A stretch of 64,000 nt of DNA, from contig DATGMD010000091.1 in NCBI GenBank assembly GCA_035293805.1, positions 1 through 64,000 on the forward strand, written 5' to 3'. Below the pieces are notes generated by a model, which was not told where the DNA came from, did not search any database, and was given only the letters and a program-made list of their open reading frames with translations. Origin of the DNA: JAJPHF01 sp035293805 (GTDB taxonomy: Bacteria; Chloroflexota; UBA6077; JAJPHF01). Both the position numbers and the translations under genes were made by a program. The first letter of the stretch is position 1. Each line of letters opens with the position of its first letter. Below are positions 36,013 through 42,896 of the stretch, piece after piece.

Positions 36013-36573
36013 GTGCGGCGGGTAATGGCGGCTAGTCACCGGCGTCGGGCAGTAGCCTTCGCGGTCGGCCTGCTCGTCGGAATGTGCGTCCTGCTGCTAG
36101 CCGGCTGTGAGCTGCTGCCGGCGTCGCTCACGCCGGCGCCCGCACCCGAGCCGGGCACAGTCCCGCTGCACGTCGCACGGGCGGGCGGGTCGGTCATCGC
36201 GCTGGTCGACGTAACGGTGCACGGGCAGGGCCCCTACGACTTCGTAGTGGACACCGGCGCGTCGCGGTCGGTCGTTGACCAGCAGCTCGCGCAGCAGCTC
36301 GGCCTCCCGCAGGTAGCGGCGGCGCCCCAGGTCACGGGCGTCTCCGGGCCGGCGGCGGCCACGGTCGTGCGCATATCGGACTGGAGTGCCGGCGACGTAT
36401 CGCTGCCGAACGGAGTCGTCGCGGCGATCGATCTCCAGCTCTCCGACTCGGCAGCTGCCCAGCAGCTGATCGGCCGCCGGCTCTACGGCCTGATCGGCTC
36501 GGACGTCCTGAGCAGTTTCGGCGTCGTCACCATCGACTACAACCAGCAAACGCTCGCGCTCGGCGCCCAGTGA
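36013..36573 (+). CDS. Lipoprotein with a retropepsin-like aspartic protease domain
   Basis: At 186 residues it starts with a basic N-terminus, a hydrophobic helix and a lipobox ('LLLAGC', near Cys32), so it should be anchored outside the cell membrane. A Pro-rich spacer leads to a single-lobed aspartic protease domain: catalytic 'FVVDTGASRSVVD' and the C-terminal 'LIGSDVLSSFGVVTIDY'. Such domains act as dimers. Substrate unknown. The GTG at 36013 and an ATG at 36025 are both possible starts. Confidence 0.75.
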   Translation: MRRVMAASHRRRAVAFAVGLLVGMCVLLLAGCELLPASLTPAPAPEPGTVPLHVARAGGSVIALVDVTVHGQGPYDFVVDTGASRSVVDQQLAQQLGLPQVAAAPQVTGVSGPAAATVVRISDWSAGDVSLPNGVVAAIDLQLSDSAAAQQLIGRRLYGLIGSDVLSSFGVVTIDYNQQTLALGAQ

Positions 36574-36765
36574 CGTGCCACCGGACAGCGGCCCCGGCCA
36601 GCGCGGCGCGGGACACAGCACCCACGCCCGACCCGTCGCCAAGCGCCTGTTCGGCCCCCGTTAGCTGGCCCAGCGCGTCCATGCCGTTTGCCGCCTCGAT
36701 GGTAGATTTAATTAGCATTAAGGCTAGCATCTCTTACTCGTGAGCGCCGCCAACTGCAAAGGAGA

Positions 36766-37623
36766 ATGGATTTCGTGGATGCGATTGCCGGGACCGCGCT
36801 CTGGACCGCGGCCGCACGCGCTCGCGAGAGCGCGCGGCCCGACCGGCTGTTCGACGACCCGCTTGCCGAGGCTCTGGCGGGCGAAGAGGGGTTCCTCCAG
36901 CTCGATGCCGAGCCAGAGGAAGCCCAGTGCAATCCCTGGCTACCCATCCGCACCCGGTTCTTCGACGACTGGCTGGAACAGGTGACGATGCGCCACGGCC
37001 TGCGCCAGGTCGTCCTCGTCGCTGCCGGGATGGACACCCGCGCGTTCCGGCTGGCCTGGCCGGCAGGGGTCACGCTTTGGGAGTTCGACCGACCCGCGCT
37101 CCTGCAGCGCAAGGAGGGCATCCTGACCGCTGCTCGCGCCACCCCCGCGTGCGACCGGCGCACGCTGGGCGTCGATTTGGCCCAGGACGACTGGCCGGCG
37201 CGCTTGCGCGCCGCCGGCTTCGATGCCACGGCGCCGTCCGCCTGGCTGGCCGAGGGCTTCTTCCACTACCTGGACGCGGCGGCGGTCGAGCGCATCCTGG
37301 CGACCTTAGCCACGGTCGCCGCGCCGGGCAGCCAGCTCGGGGTCGATTTTCTCGCGTGCGACCTCCTCACCTCGCCGTGGATGGCGGGGTATCTGCACCT
37401 GCTGGAGCGGCGGGGGGCGCCGTGGCGCTTCGGGACGAATGAGCCGGAGGCGCTGCTGGCCCGCCATGGCTGGCAAGCCCTAGTGCGCCAACCGGGGGAA
37501 GAGGGCGCCAATTTCGGGCGTTGGCCCTGGCCGGTAACACCTCGCGACCTCCCCGGTTTCCCCCGCTGCTTCCTGGTCACCGCGCGGCGCCAGGCGAACG
37601 GCTCCGAACATCTCTCCTCTTGA
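36766..37623 (+). CDS. Class I methyltransferase of the LCMT/TIGR00027 type
   Basis: A 285-residue S-adenosylmethionine-dependent methyltransferase related to leucine carboxyl methyltransferases. Family features: 'IRTRFFDDWLEQV', the nucleotide loop 'VVLVAAGMDTRAFRLAWP', 'FDRPALLQRK', and 'WLAEGFFHYLD'. Members methylate carboxyl groups of varied small molecules, often in secondary metabolism. The ATG follows AAAGGAG. The upstream 60 bp are unusually AT-rich and contain TTAAT-N4-ATTAA. The promoter of the next gene overlaps its stop codon. Confidence 0.8.
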   Translation: MDFVDAIAGTALWTAAARARESARPDRLFDDPLAEALAGEEGFLQLDAEPEEAQCNPWLPIRTRFFDDWLEQVTMRHGLRQVVLVAAGMDTRAFRLAWPAGVTLWEFDRPALLQRKEGILTAARATPACDRRTLGVDLAQDDWPARLRAAGFDATAPSAWLAEGFFHYLDAAAVERILATLATVAAPGSQLGVDFLACDLLTSPWMAGYLHLLERRGAPWRFGTNEPEALLARHGWQALVRQPGEEGANFGRWPWPVTPRDLPGFPRCFLVTARRQANGSEHLSS

Positions 37624-37671
37624 CCGCCGGCCGGATCGGACGTATACTATAAGTACAAGTTGGGACTTGTA
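37620..37671 (+). promoter_or_regulatory. Strong promoter with an operator-like palindrome
   Basis: TTGACC (37620-37625), 17-bp spacer, TATACT (37643-37648). The -35 overlaps the stop codon of the methyltransferase. A 7+7 bp inverted repeat, TACAAGT-TGGG-ACTTGTA (37654-37671), covers the expected start site, as repressor sites often do. Confidence 0.75.
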
Positions 37672-37702
37672 AGAAAGTGCGGTCAGACGCCGAGGAGGGA
37701 TC

Positions 37703-37828
37703 ATGGATCGCTGTCAGAGCTGCCAGCGCAGGCCCGATATCGCCCATCACTTGCGCCACGGTTACTGCGCCATTTGTTGGCAACGGCTCAAGCACGCGCG
37801 CTACGGCGCCTTCTCTCGCAAGGGGTAG
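37703..37828 (+). CDS. 41-residue zinc-ribbon microprotein
   Basis: A short open frame with an excellent ribosome-binding site (GAGGAGGG, 3 nt before ATG) and a strong promoter. The protein is basic and has two CxxC pairs (Cys4/Cys7 and Cys22/Cys25) separated by 14 residues, then 'RLKHARYGAFSRKG'. It resembles a treble-clef or zinc-ribbon knuckle that could bind nucleic acid. It precedes the tyrosine recombinase by 326 nt with a long hairpin between them. It could be the regulator that binds the palindrome in its own promoter; that is inference. Confidence 0.65.
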   Translation: MDRCQSCQRRPDIAHHLRHGYCAICWQRLKHARYGAFSRKG

Positions 37829-37844
37829 GCTGGCCGAAAACCAA

Positions 37845-37882
37845 GCAGAACGGCGGCACCGTAAGAAGAGCCGCCGTTCTGC
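37845..37882 (+). terminator. Long hairpin downstream of the microprotein
   Basis: A perfect 13-bp stem, GCAGAACGGCGGC/GCCGCCGTTCTGC, has a 12-nt loop. After a 2-nt bulge, AAACCAA/TTGGTTT extends it by 7 bp. It could be a terminator or attenuator ahead of the recombinase. The T content after it is modest. Confidence 0.6.
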
Positions 37883-37912
37883 TGTTGGTTTCGCGGCTCT
37901 CGCCCCAGTCCC

Positions 37913-38022
37913 GCGTCATCGCCCTCCCTCCTGGGCTACCGGTTGCTACCATCTCGCTGGAGGGCGGCGCGCTCCCTTCTTCCCTGCGTCATCGTCCTCC
38001 CGCCTGGGCTCCCGCTTGCTAC
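37913..38022. repeat. Two 37-nt direct repeats in the recombinase leader
   Basis: 37913-37949 and 37986-38022 match at 33 of 37 positions and start 73 nt apart. Each begins GCGTCATCG and ends TTGCTAC. They lie between the long hairpin and the recombinase start. Confidence 0.65.
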
Positions 38023-38154
38023 GCTTCCATCACAGCACCGCCCGAACCGACCTCCCGGCGGCAGCAAGGGGCCTACACTGGTCTTAAGCACTCGCGGCCG
38101 GGCCGGCCCGCTCCAGTTCTCTCTTGGCGTGGCCGAGGTCCGCGTGGATCATCA

Positions 38155-39273
38155 GTGGAGTCGTCCGCGCCTTCAACGCCCACGTGGACCCGAGCCAGCG
38201 AGGCCTTCCTGGCCAGCCTCGCCGGACGCTCGCCTCGCACGCGCGCCACGTACGCCAGTGGCCTGCGCCGTTTCGTCGAGTATCTTCAGACTCGCCACCT
38301 CGACCCGGACACGCTGCTGGCCGACGAGGTACCCCTGTCCTTCGTCGAGGAGTACCACGCCTGGCTCATAGACCAGTTCGGTCGCGAACGCCGCCCGACC
38401 GTCGTCACCTACCTGGCCGCGTTGCGCGCGCTGTGCCGCTTTCTCGACCGGCGCGGCTGGGCGGCGCCCGACGCGACTTACGAGCGGGTTCGCGAGCGCT
38501 TGGCCGAGGTCGTCGGCCGCGGTCAGTACCGCACGCCGCGCATCGATCGGCGCCTGCCCCTAATCGTCACCACGGCTGACGAGCTGGCGCTTCCCCCCTC
38601 TGGGGACGCGGCGCGCCGCCTGACGCTGCTGCGCGATCGCGCGCTCCTCCACGTTCTGTACAGCAGCGGGATGCGGCGCGCCGAGGTGTCCCGCCTGGAC
38701 CGCGACGACCTGGAGGACGGCTGGCGAGGCGAGGCGCTCATCACCGGCAAAGGCGACAAGGAACGCGTCGTCTTCTTGAGCGACGAGGCGCTCGCGGCGG
38801 TGCGGCGCTACCTCGCCGAGCGGAACGACGGGTATGCCCCGCTCTTCCTGCGCCATGATCGCGGGCGCGGGCGTCCGGGACCGCGCGGCGAGCGGTACCG
38901 GCTGTCCCCCCAGTCCATCTGGGGCATCGTCGGCGCCTACGCGCGACTCGCCGGCGTGCGCGCGACGCCCCATGCCTTCCGCCACACGAAAGCCAGCGTC
39001 ATGTTGAACCGTGGCGCCAAACTCTCCGAGGTCCAGGACATCCTTGGCCACGCCTCGCCGGAGACCACGAAGCGCATCTACGCGCACTATGAGGTAGCGC
39101 ACTTGCGGGAAGCGTTTGATCGGTTCAGCGCCTCGCCGAGCGAGCTGGTGGCGAATCTGGGCCGCGCCCGTTCGTCCACGGCGGAGCCCTCGGCGCCCCA
39201 AATCGACCCCGCCTCTGACCTGCGACCCACGCGGCGAGCGGCTAAGCGCAGACCTGGCCGGTCAGCAGGCTAG
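38155..39273 (+). CDS. Tyrosine recombinase (XerC/D-like integrase)
   Basis: This protein of 372 residues from the GTG has a core-binding N-terminal domain ('SEAFLASLAGRSPRTRATY') and a complete catalytic domain: Arg in 'SSGMRRAEVS', Lys in 'TGKGDKERVV', 'PHAFRHTKAS' (HxxR), 'LGHASPETT' and the nucleophile Tyr in 'KRIYAHYE'. It could be a chromosomal Xer protein or an integrase. The nearby tRNA-Arg with a duplicated 3' end favours integrase. The start is uncertain: the frame is open for 165 codons upstream, but that part is not recombinase-like and overlaps the microprotein and repeats. The tail of about 50 residues is basic. Confidence 0.88.
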   Translation: MESSAPSTPTWTRASEAFLASLAGRSPRTRATYASGLRRFVEYLQTRHLDPDTLLADEVPLSFVEEYHAWLIDQFGRERRPTVVTYLAALRALCRFLDRRGWAAPDATYERVRERLAEVVGRGQYRTPRIDRRLPLIVTTADELALPPSGDAARRLTLLRDRALLHVLYSSGMRRAEVSRLDRDDLEDGWRGEALITGKGDKERVVFLSDEALAAVRRYLAERNDGYAPLFLRHDRGRGRPGPRGERYRLSPQSIWGIVGAYARLAGVRATPHAFRHTKASVMLNRGAKLSEVQDILGHASPETTKRIYAHYEVAHLREAFDRFSASPSELVANLGRARSSTAEPSAPQIDPASDLRPTRRAAKRRPGRSAG

Positions 39274-39338
39274 GCCGCCCATCGGGACAACGAGCGCGGC
39301 CCTCGCTTCGCGAACTGTGCTCCTACCCGTCCAGCCAG

Positions 39339-39527
39339 CTAGTCGAGCGTCGGCCGGGCCGCGAGACGGGCCTTGTCGTCGTCTGAAGACTGCCTCAGGG
39401 CTGGGCCGCCGGCCGTGCGAGCCATGTCGGCGCAGCCCGCCGAGCAAAATTGCTGGGTGTCCCGCGCCACCATCGCGTCGCGGTCCGCAATCGGCGCCCC
39501 GCACTGGGCGCATTCTAGCACCGCCAC
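39339..39527 (-). CDS. Small Cys-rich metal-binding protein
   Basis: About 62 residues. A first CxxC (Cys6/Cys9) and, 18 residues later, CSAGC (CxxxC) could bind a zinc or other metal ion. The rest is Ala/Arg/Asp-rich. GGGGAGG lies 6 nt before the GTG at 39527; two flanking GTG codons are alternatives. It resembles small 'hypothetical' zinc proteins seen near mobile regions. No partner can be inferred beyond its place after the recombinase, on the opposite strand. Confidence 0.55.
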   Translation of the reverse strand: MAVLECAQCGAPIADRDAMVARDTQQFCSAGCADMARTAGGPALRQSSDDDKARLAARPTLD

Positions 39528-39711
39528 AGCCACCCTCCCCTAGCGTCCTGCTCGTCTCGACGCAGACCCGGTGCCAGCCGCCGCCGCGCGTCGGTCGTGC
39601 GCGTGCCAGGCCGGCGCGGTCCCGTGCGGGAGGCGCCCGGGGCGGCGCCAATCGTGGGTCCTTGGCCCCGGCGTCTGGTATGGTTCTGGGTCATCCGCTG
39701 TGGAGGAGTTC

Positions 39712-39972
39712 ATGCACACGGGCAATGGACCCGCGGGGACGCCGCCGGCTGAGGAGCAGCGATCGCTGCAAGCCGACGACCGGCGAGAATGGCGGCTATT
39801 CCTCGTCGTACTCGTGGGCGTTCTGGCAACACCGATCCTCGCCACCGCCCTGGCCGCGCTCGTCGCGTTCGTGATGTGGCACACGACGACGATCCTGCCC
39901 GATCAAGCGCCTCCTACCCCGACGAGCCAGCTGGCGCCCCAGGTATCGCCGAGCGCCCCGCAGCCGGGATAA
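39712..39972 (+). CDS. Small single-pass membrane protein
   Basis: An 86-residue protein: a polar, charged N-terminus, one hydrophobic helix near residues 29-55, and a Pro/Ser/Gln-rich tail of 25 residues. Good ribosome-binding site (GGAGGAG, 3 nt before ATG). A TGG TATGGT extended -10-like box lies 28 nt upstream. No family recognised. Confidence 0.55.
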   Translation: MHTGNGPAGTPPAEEQRSLQADDRREWRLFLVVLVGVLATPILATALAALVAFVMWHTTTILPDQAPPTPTSQLAPQVSPSAPQPG

Positions 39973-40037
39973 AGTGATCGGTCGGGCGCCCGTCCTCCCG
40001 CCGGTCGGCCCTTCGCTGCAATCGTGGCCAATTTCGC

Positions 40038-40064
40038 GGCAGGCCCGGAGGGATTCGAACCCCC
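40038..40064. repeat. att-like direct repeat: copy of the tRNA-Arg 3' end
   Basis: 27 nt are identical to 40461-40487, which covers the T loop and acceptor end of tRNA-Arg(TCT). The rest of the tRNA is absent here. tRNA 3' ends are the usual attachment sites of tyrosine integrases, and an integrase gene lies 0.8 kb to the left. Confidence 0.7.
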
Positions 40065-40115
40065 AGGCCGCGACCGACCGCCTGCACAGTATCCTCTTCG
40101 CGGCCGGGTGAGACC

Positions 40116-40135
40116 CGTGTGCCGCGCGGCACACG
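40116..40135. repeat. 20-bp perfect palindrome with GGCACAC half-sites
   Basis: CGTGTGCCGCGCGGCACACG reads the same on both strands. Its GGCACAC arms recur at 40373-40379 and 40383-40389, and TGTGCC recurs at 40358-40363. This is a possible binding site for a protein encoded on the element. Confidence 0.55.
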
Positions 40136-40138
40136 AAC

Positions 40139-40309
40139 CTAATCCCGGGGCAGCGGGCGATCTCGGCATCTCCTGACCCTGCGCTTTAGGATGGCCTCGG
40201 CGTCCGCAAGCACACGCCGAGCGCTTCGGTCCAGCTCCTCGTAGCGCTGATAGGCTTCCCACACCCGCCGCGCTTGTTCGCTGAGTCGGTCCCACACCAA
40301 ATCGTCCAC
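40139..40309 (-). CDS. 56-residue charged helical protein inside the att-flanked segment
   Basis: A GTG start is preceded by GGAG at 7 nt. The chain starts 'MDDLVWDRLSEQARRVWEAY' and continues as a highly charged amphipathic helix with a basic end ('LKRRVRRCRDRPLPRD'). This composition is typical of a real short DNA-associated or regulatory protein, but there is no known domain. Its stop lies beside the 20-bp palindrome. It is the only plausible gene between the two tRNA-Arg repeats. Confidence 0.45.
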   Translation of the reverse strand: MDDLVWDRLSEQARRVWEAYQRYEELDRSARRVLADAEAILKRRVRRCRDRPLPRD

Positions 40310-40462
40310 GGCACCGCTCCATGCGCGAAAGAGGTTCTGCGGGCTCGGCAGGAGTCATGTGCCGGGACATTTGGCACACCCTGGCACACAAAAAGCGCTG
40401 AGCGAGCCGAGACTGGCTGGTGTGATTCTTCAGATTCGGCGCCAGCATTGGGCTGGTGGGGG

Positions 40463-40535
40463 CAGGCCCGGAGGGATTCGAACCCCCGACCAGCGGATTA
40501 GAAGTCCGCCGCTCTATCCACTGAGCTACGGGCCC
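40463..40535 (-). tRNA. tRNA-Arg (TCT)
   Basis: A cloverleaf on the minus strand has anticodon TCT in loop CTTCTAA, T loop TTCGAAT, acceptor GGGCCCG/CGGGCCT and discriminator G. Its last 25 nt plus two flanking bases are duplicated at 40038-40064. It is preceded by an extended -10 box. Confidence 0.93.
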
Positions 40536-40550
40536 AAGTGTGCTGACCGG

Positions 40551-40559
40551 AGTGTACCA
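40551..40559 (-). promoter_or_regulatory. Extended -10 promoter of tRNA-Arg
   Basis: Minus strand TGG TACACT, 16 nt before the tRNA 5' end. Same layout as the tRNA-Gln promoter but without a good -35. Confidence 0.5.
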
Positions 40560-40680
40560 GATCAATACGGCCGCCGTAGGATGGCGAAACGGGAGGGAGG
40601 TGCCTGCGGCGGCGCGCAGGCCAGGGCCTGGACAGGTGCGACGCGCGGGCAAGCGCGCCGCGCCCGCCCAGCCGGCGCCG

Positions 40681-40917
40681 TCAGCGGGGCTGGCGGGGGG
40701 CGCCGCGCGTCACGAAGCCGATGGCGGCCACGCGCTGGTCACGCGTCCGATCCGGGGCCGCGCGCATGAGGTTGCGGCTACCGCAGCGCGCGCAGCGAGC
40801 GAGCGCCCGCCCGGTCGCGCTGTCCGCGGCCGGGGCGACTTCGCGCAGCAGCGGGATGAGCAGGGCGCGGCCGCAATTCCCACAGCGGCCGGCCTCCGTG
40901 GCCTGCACTAGCGGCAT
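40681..40917 (-). CDS. 78-residue zinc-ribbon protein
   Basis: Two CxxC pairs (Cys12/Cys15 and Cys42/Cys45) form a zinc ribbon: 'RCGNCGRALLIPL' and 'ARCARCGSRNLMRA'. A basic tail follows. The ATG follows AAGGAG at 7 nt, which decides the start against a longer frame. It is divergent from the DapA-like gene. Role unknown; such ribbons often bind RNA or DNA or sit on a ribosomal or transcription complex. Confidence 0.6.
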   Translation of the reverse strand: MPLVQATEAGRCGNCGRALLIPLLREVAPAADSATGRALARCARCGSRNLMRAAPDRTRDQRVAAIGFVTRGAPRQPR

Positions 40918-41121
40918 GCGTGGCTCCTTGTCCGTGGGTGGTCCGCTTGGCGCGGGCCAGGCCGCCGGGCGGATTAGCTGGCAGACTATCCCAGACATCG
41001 CGGGCCCCTCCCTAGGGCAAGACCATAACAATGGCGCCACAGCTAGCCGGCCCATCGCACCGCATTGAGCGCCGGCGCGCGGCCGCCCCGACCTCCCGAC
41101 TCGCCACGGGGCGCGGTGGCG

Positions 41122-41148
41122 TATGATGGAGAGGGCCACGGCGTGGCC
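41122..41148 (+). promoter_or_regulatory. -10 box and operator-like palindrome before the DapA-like gene
   Basis: TATGAT (41122-41127) is followed by GGCCACG-G-CGTGGCC (41134-41148) at the expected transcription start. A TAGGAGG ribosome-binding site comes next. Confidence 0.4.
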
Positions 41149-41165
41149 GTGGATAGGAGGGCGCG

Positions 41166-42149
41166 ATGCAGTACCGCAAGGCGGAAGCGAAGCAGGCCGC
41201 GCACGCGCAGTTCCGCGGCCTCTGGGCAGCCATCACCACGCCGTTCACACCCGACGGCGAGCTGGATGAGGCGGGCCTGCGGCGGAACATGCGGCACTTC
41301 ACGGACGTGCTGCACGTGGACGGCGTGTTCTGCACCGGCAACATGGGCGAGTTCTGGGCGCTCACCACCGACGAGCGTCGCCGCTCCGTCGAGATCGTCG
41401 TCGAGGAGGCGCGCGGCAAGTGCCTCACCATCGCGCAGACGGCGCACCATGCGGCACACGAGACGGTGGCGCTGACACGCCACGCCCAGGAGGTGGGCGC
41501 GGACTACGTGGCGCTCATCAACCCCTATTATCCCGCGATGGACGAGGCGGCGATCTACGACTGGTTCGCGTTCGTCGCGGAGCGGGTCGACATCGGCATC
41601 TGGATGTTCGACTCGGAGTACTCGCCGTTCAGCATGTCGCCGGCGCTGATCGCGCGCGTGGCCCGGCTGGAGAACGTGTGCGGCATCAAGATCGGCGGCT
41701 CGCTCGACCACTACGCCGCGGTCGAGCGGCTCTGCGGCGATCAGATCGTGCTCAGTCACCCCTCCGAGCGCGCCTGGCTGTCGCTGATGCGCGACCACGG
41801 CCAGCGCGCCTACATGTCGTCGGCCACGCCGTACCTCTTCCAGACCGCGACCGAGCATCGCCTGCGCGACTACACCGAGCTGGGCCTGGCCGGCCGCTTC
41901 GAGGAAGCGGAGCGCATCGCCGCGGAGCTAGAGCCCTATCGCCAGCTGCAGGAGCGGTGGCTCGCGCGCTGGTGGCGCGAGGAGCGCATCATCCCCATCG
42001 CCTATCTGAAGGCCTGGACGGAGCTGCTGGGCCTGGCGGCGGGCCCCGTCCGGCTGCCGCTGCGCGAGATCCCCGCCGAGGAGCGGGCGGCCATGCAGGC
42101 GGACCTTGAACGCGTCGGCCTGCTGCGGCCCGCCGCCGCCCGCGCCTGA
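41166..42149 (+). CDS. Dihydrodipicolinate synthase (DapA) family aldolase or lyase
   Basis: A 327-residue TIM-barrel protein of the DapA/NAL family: 'GLWAAITTPFTPDGELDE', 'VDGVFCTGNMGEFWALTTDER' and 'YVALINPYYP', with the Schiff-base Lys in 'VCGIKIGGS'. It differs from true DapA (TGNMGE in place of the usual GTTGE motif, a long C-terminal helix), and the dap genes are elsewhere. It more likely acts on a sugar acid or another 2-oxo acid. Monocistronic, with its own promoter and palindrome. Confidence 0.8.
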   Translation: MQYRKAEAKQAAHAQFRGLWAAITTPFTPDGELDEAGLRRNMRHFTDVLHVDGVFCTGNMGEFWALTTDERRRSVEIVVEEARGKCLTIAQTAHHAAHETVALTRHAQEVGADYVALINPYYPAMDEAAIYDWFAFVAERVDIGIWMFDSEYSPFSMSPALIARVARLENVCGIKIGGSLDHYAAVERLCGDQIVLSHPSERAWLSLMRDHGQRAYMSSATPYLFQTATEHRLRDYTELGLAGRFEEAERIAAELEPYRQLQERWLARWWREERIIPIAYLKAWTELLGLAAGPVRLPLREIPAEERAAMQADLERVGLLRPAAARA

Positions 42150-42253
42150 TCCGGCGGGTTGGGGGACGCCATCGCCCGGCTCCATGCCCAGCAGCCCCGC
42201 GGCGGGGCCGCGGTCGCGCCGCCGAATGACTGCCCGATTGCGTTCGCCAGCTG

Positions 42254-42832
42254 CTAGCCGCGCTCGGTGGTCAGCTGGTCCACGCAACGGCGCAGCGCGT
42301 CCACGTGCTCGGCCGGCACTCGCTCGGCGTGCTCCAGGTCCACGCGGGCCTGGTCGTCGCGGAACGGCCGCACGACGAGCACCGGCCGCGCGCTGTGATC
42401 GACGACCGCGGCGGCCACGCTGCCCCGGAAGATGCGCGCCAGCCCCGTCCGCCCGTGGCTGGCCATCACGATCAGGACGATATCGCCCTCGCTCGCCCGC
42501 TCCACGATCACGTCGCCGGCGTTGCCGAGGCCCACCTCGGAATCGGCCGTGACGCCCGCGGCCCGCAGGCGCGCGACGTGGGTCGCCAGGGCGTCGCTGG
42601 CGGCCGCCTCCTCGGCTTCGAACACGTCGTAGCCGGGGCGCGGCGTCATCTCGTCCTCGAGCGGCGCCTCGATCGGCGCGCTGCCCGGCCGATGGTGGCG
42701 CACGGGATCGCCGGAGACGACGCGCAGGAGCACGACGCCCCAGCCCAGCGTCTTGGCGATGGCCTCGGCGTAGGGCAACGCCTCGTTCGCCAGCTCGGAC
42801 CCGTCCAGGGGCACCAGTATGTTATCGGCCAT
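42254..42832 (-). CDS. Universal stress protein (UspA family)
   Basis: A 192-residue single Usp domain: 'NILVPLDGSELANEALPYA' at the start and the nucleotide loop 'ASHGRTGLARIFRGSVAAAV' near residues 125-145, then 'VLVVRPF'. ATP-binding Usp proteins respond to starvation or oxidative stress. A C-terminal extension of about 30 residues is charged and helical. The ATG follows GGAGGAGGAG. It is the last gene of the long minus-strand acyl-CoA block, 64 nt after the mutase subunit. Confidence 0.9.
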   Translation of the reverse strand: MADNILVPLDGSELANEALPYAEAIAKTLGWGVVLLRVVSGDPVRHHRPGSAPIEAPLEDEMTPRPGYDVFEAEEAAASDALATHVARLRAAGVTADSEVGLGNAGDVIVERASEGDIVLIVMASHGRTGLARIFRGSVAAAVVDHSARPVLVVRPFRDDQARVDLEHAERVPAEHVDALRRCVDQLTTERG

Positions 42833-42896
42833 CGCTCCTCCTCCCCGAGTGCCAGTCTGGGCACGACGCGGCTCGCTGTCAGCCGCCTGCCCGGCG

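Larger units (their letters stand above)
39973..40460. other. Accessory spacer between the small membrane protein and tRNA-Arg
   Basis: About 490 nt hold a copy of the tRNA-Arg 3' end (40038-40064), a 20-bp palindrome (40116-40135), a short open frame on the minus strand (40139-40309) and a cluster of GGCACAC half-sites (40358-40389). No other gene is convincing. Confidence 0.6.

Noticed and set aside
37845..38022. Integron attC site or CRISPR repeats near the recombinase
   Set aside because: Only two imperfect repeats with unequal spacer, no GTTRRRY core and no cas gene. A plain leader repeat fits better.
37660..38154. Upstream extension of the recombinase frame
   Set aside because: It covers the microprotein, the hairpin and the direct repeats, and its translation is not recombinase-like.
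42150..42253. GC palindrome between the DapA-like gene and the usp gene as a terminator
   Set aside because: The stem is short and no T-run follows on either strand.
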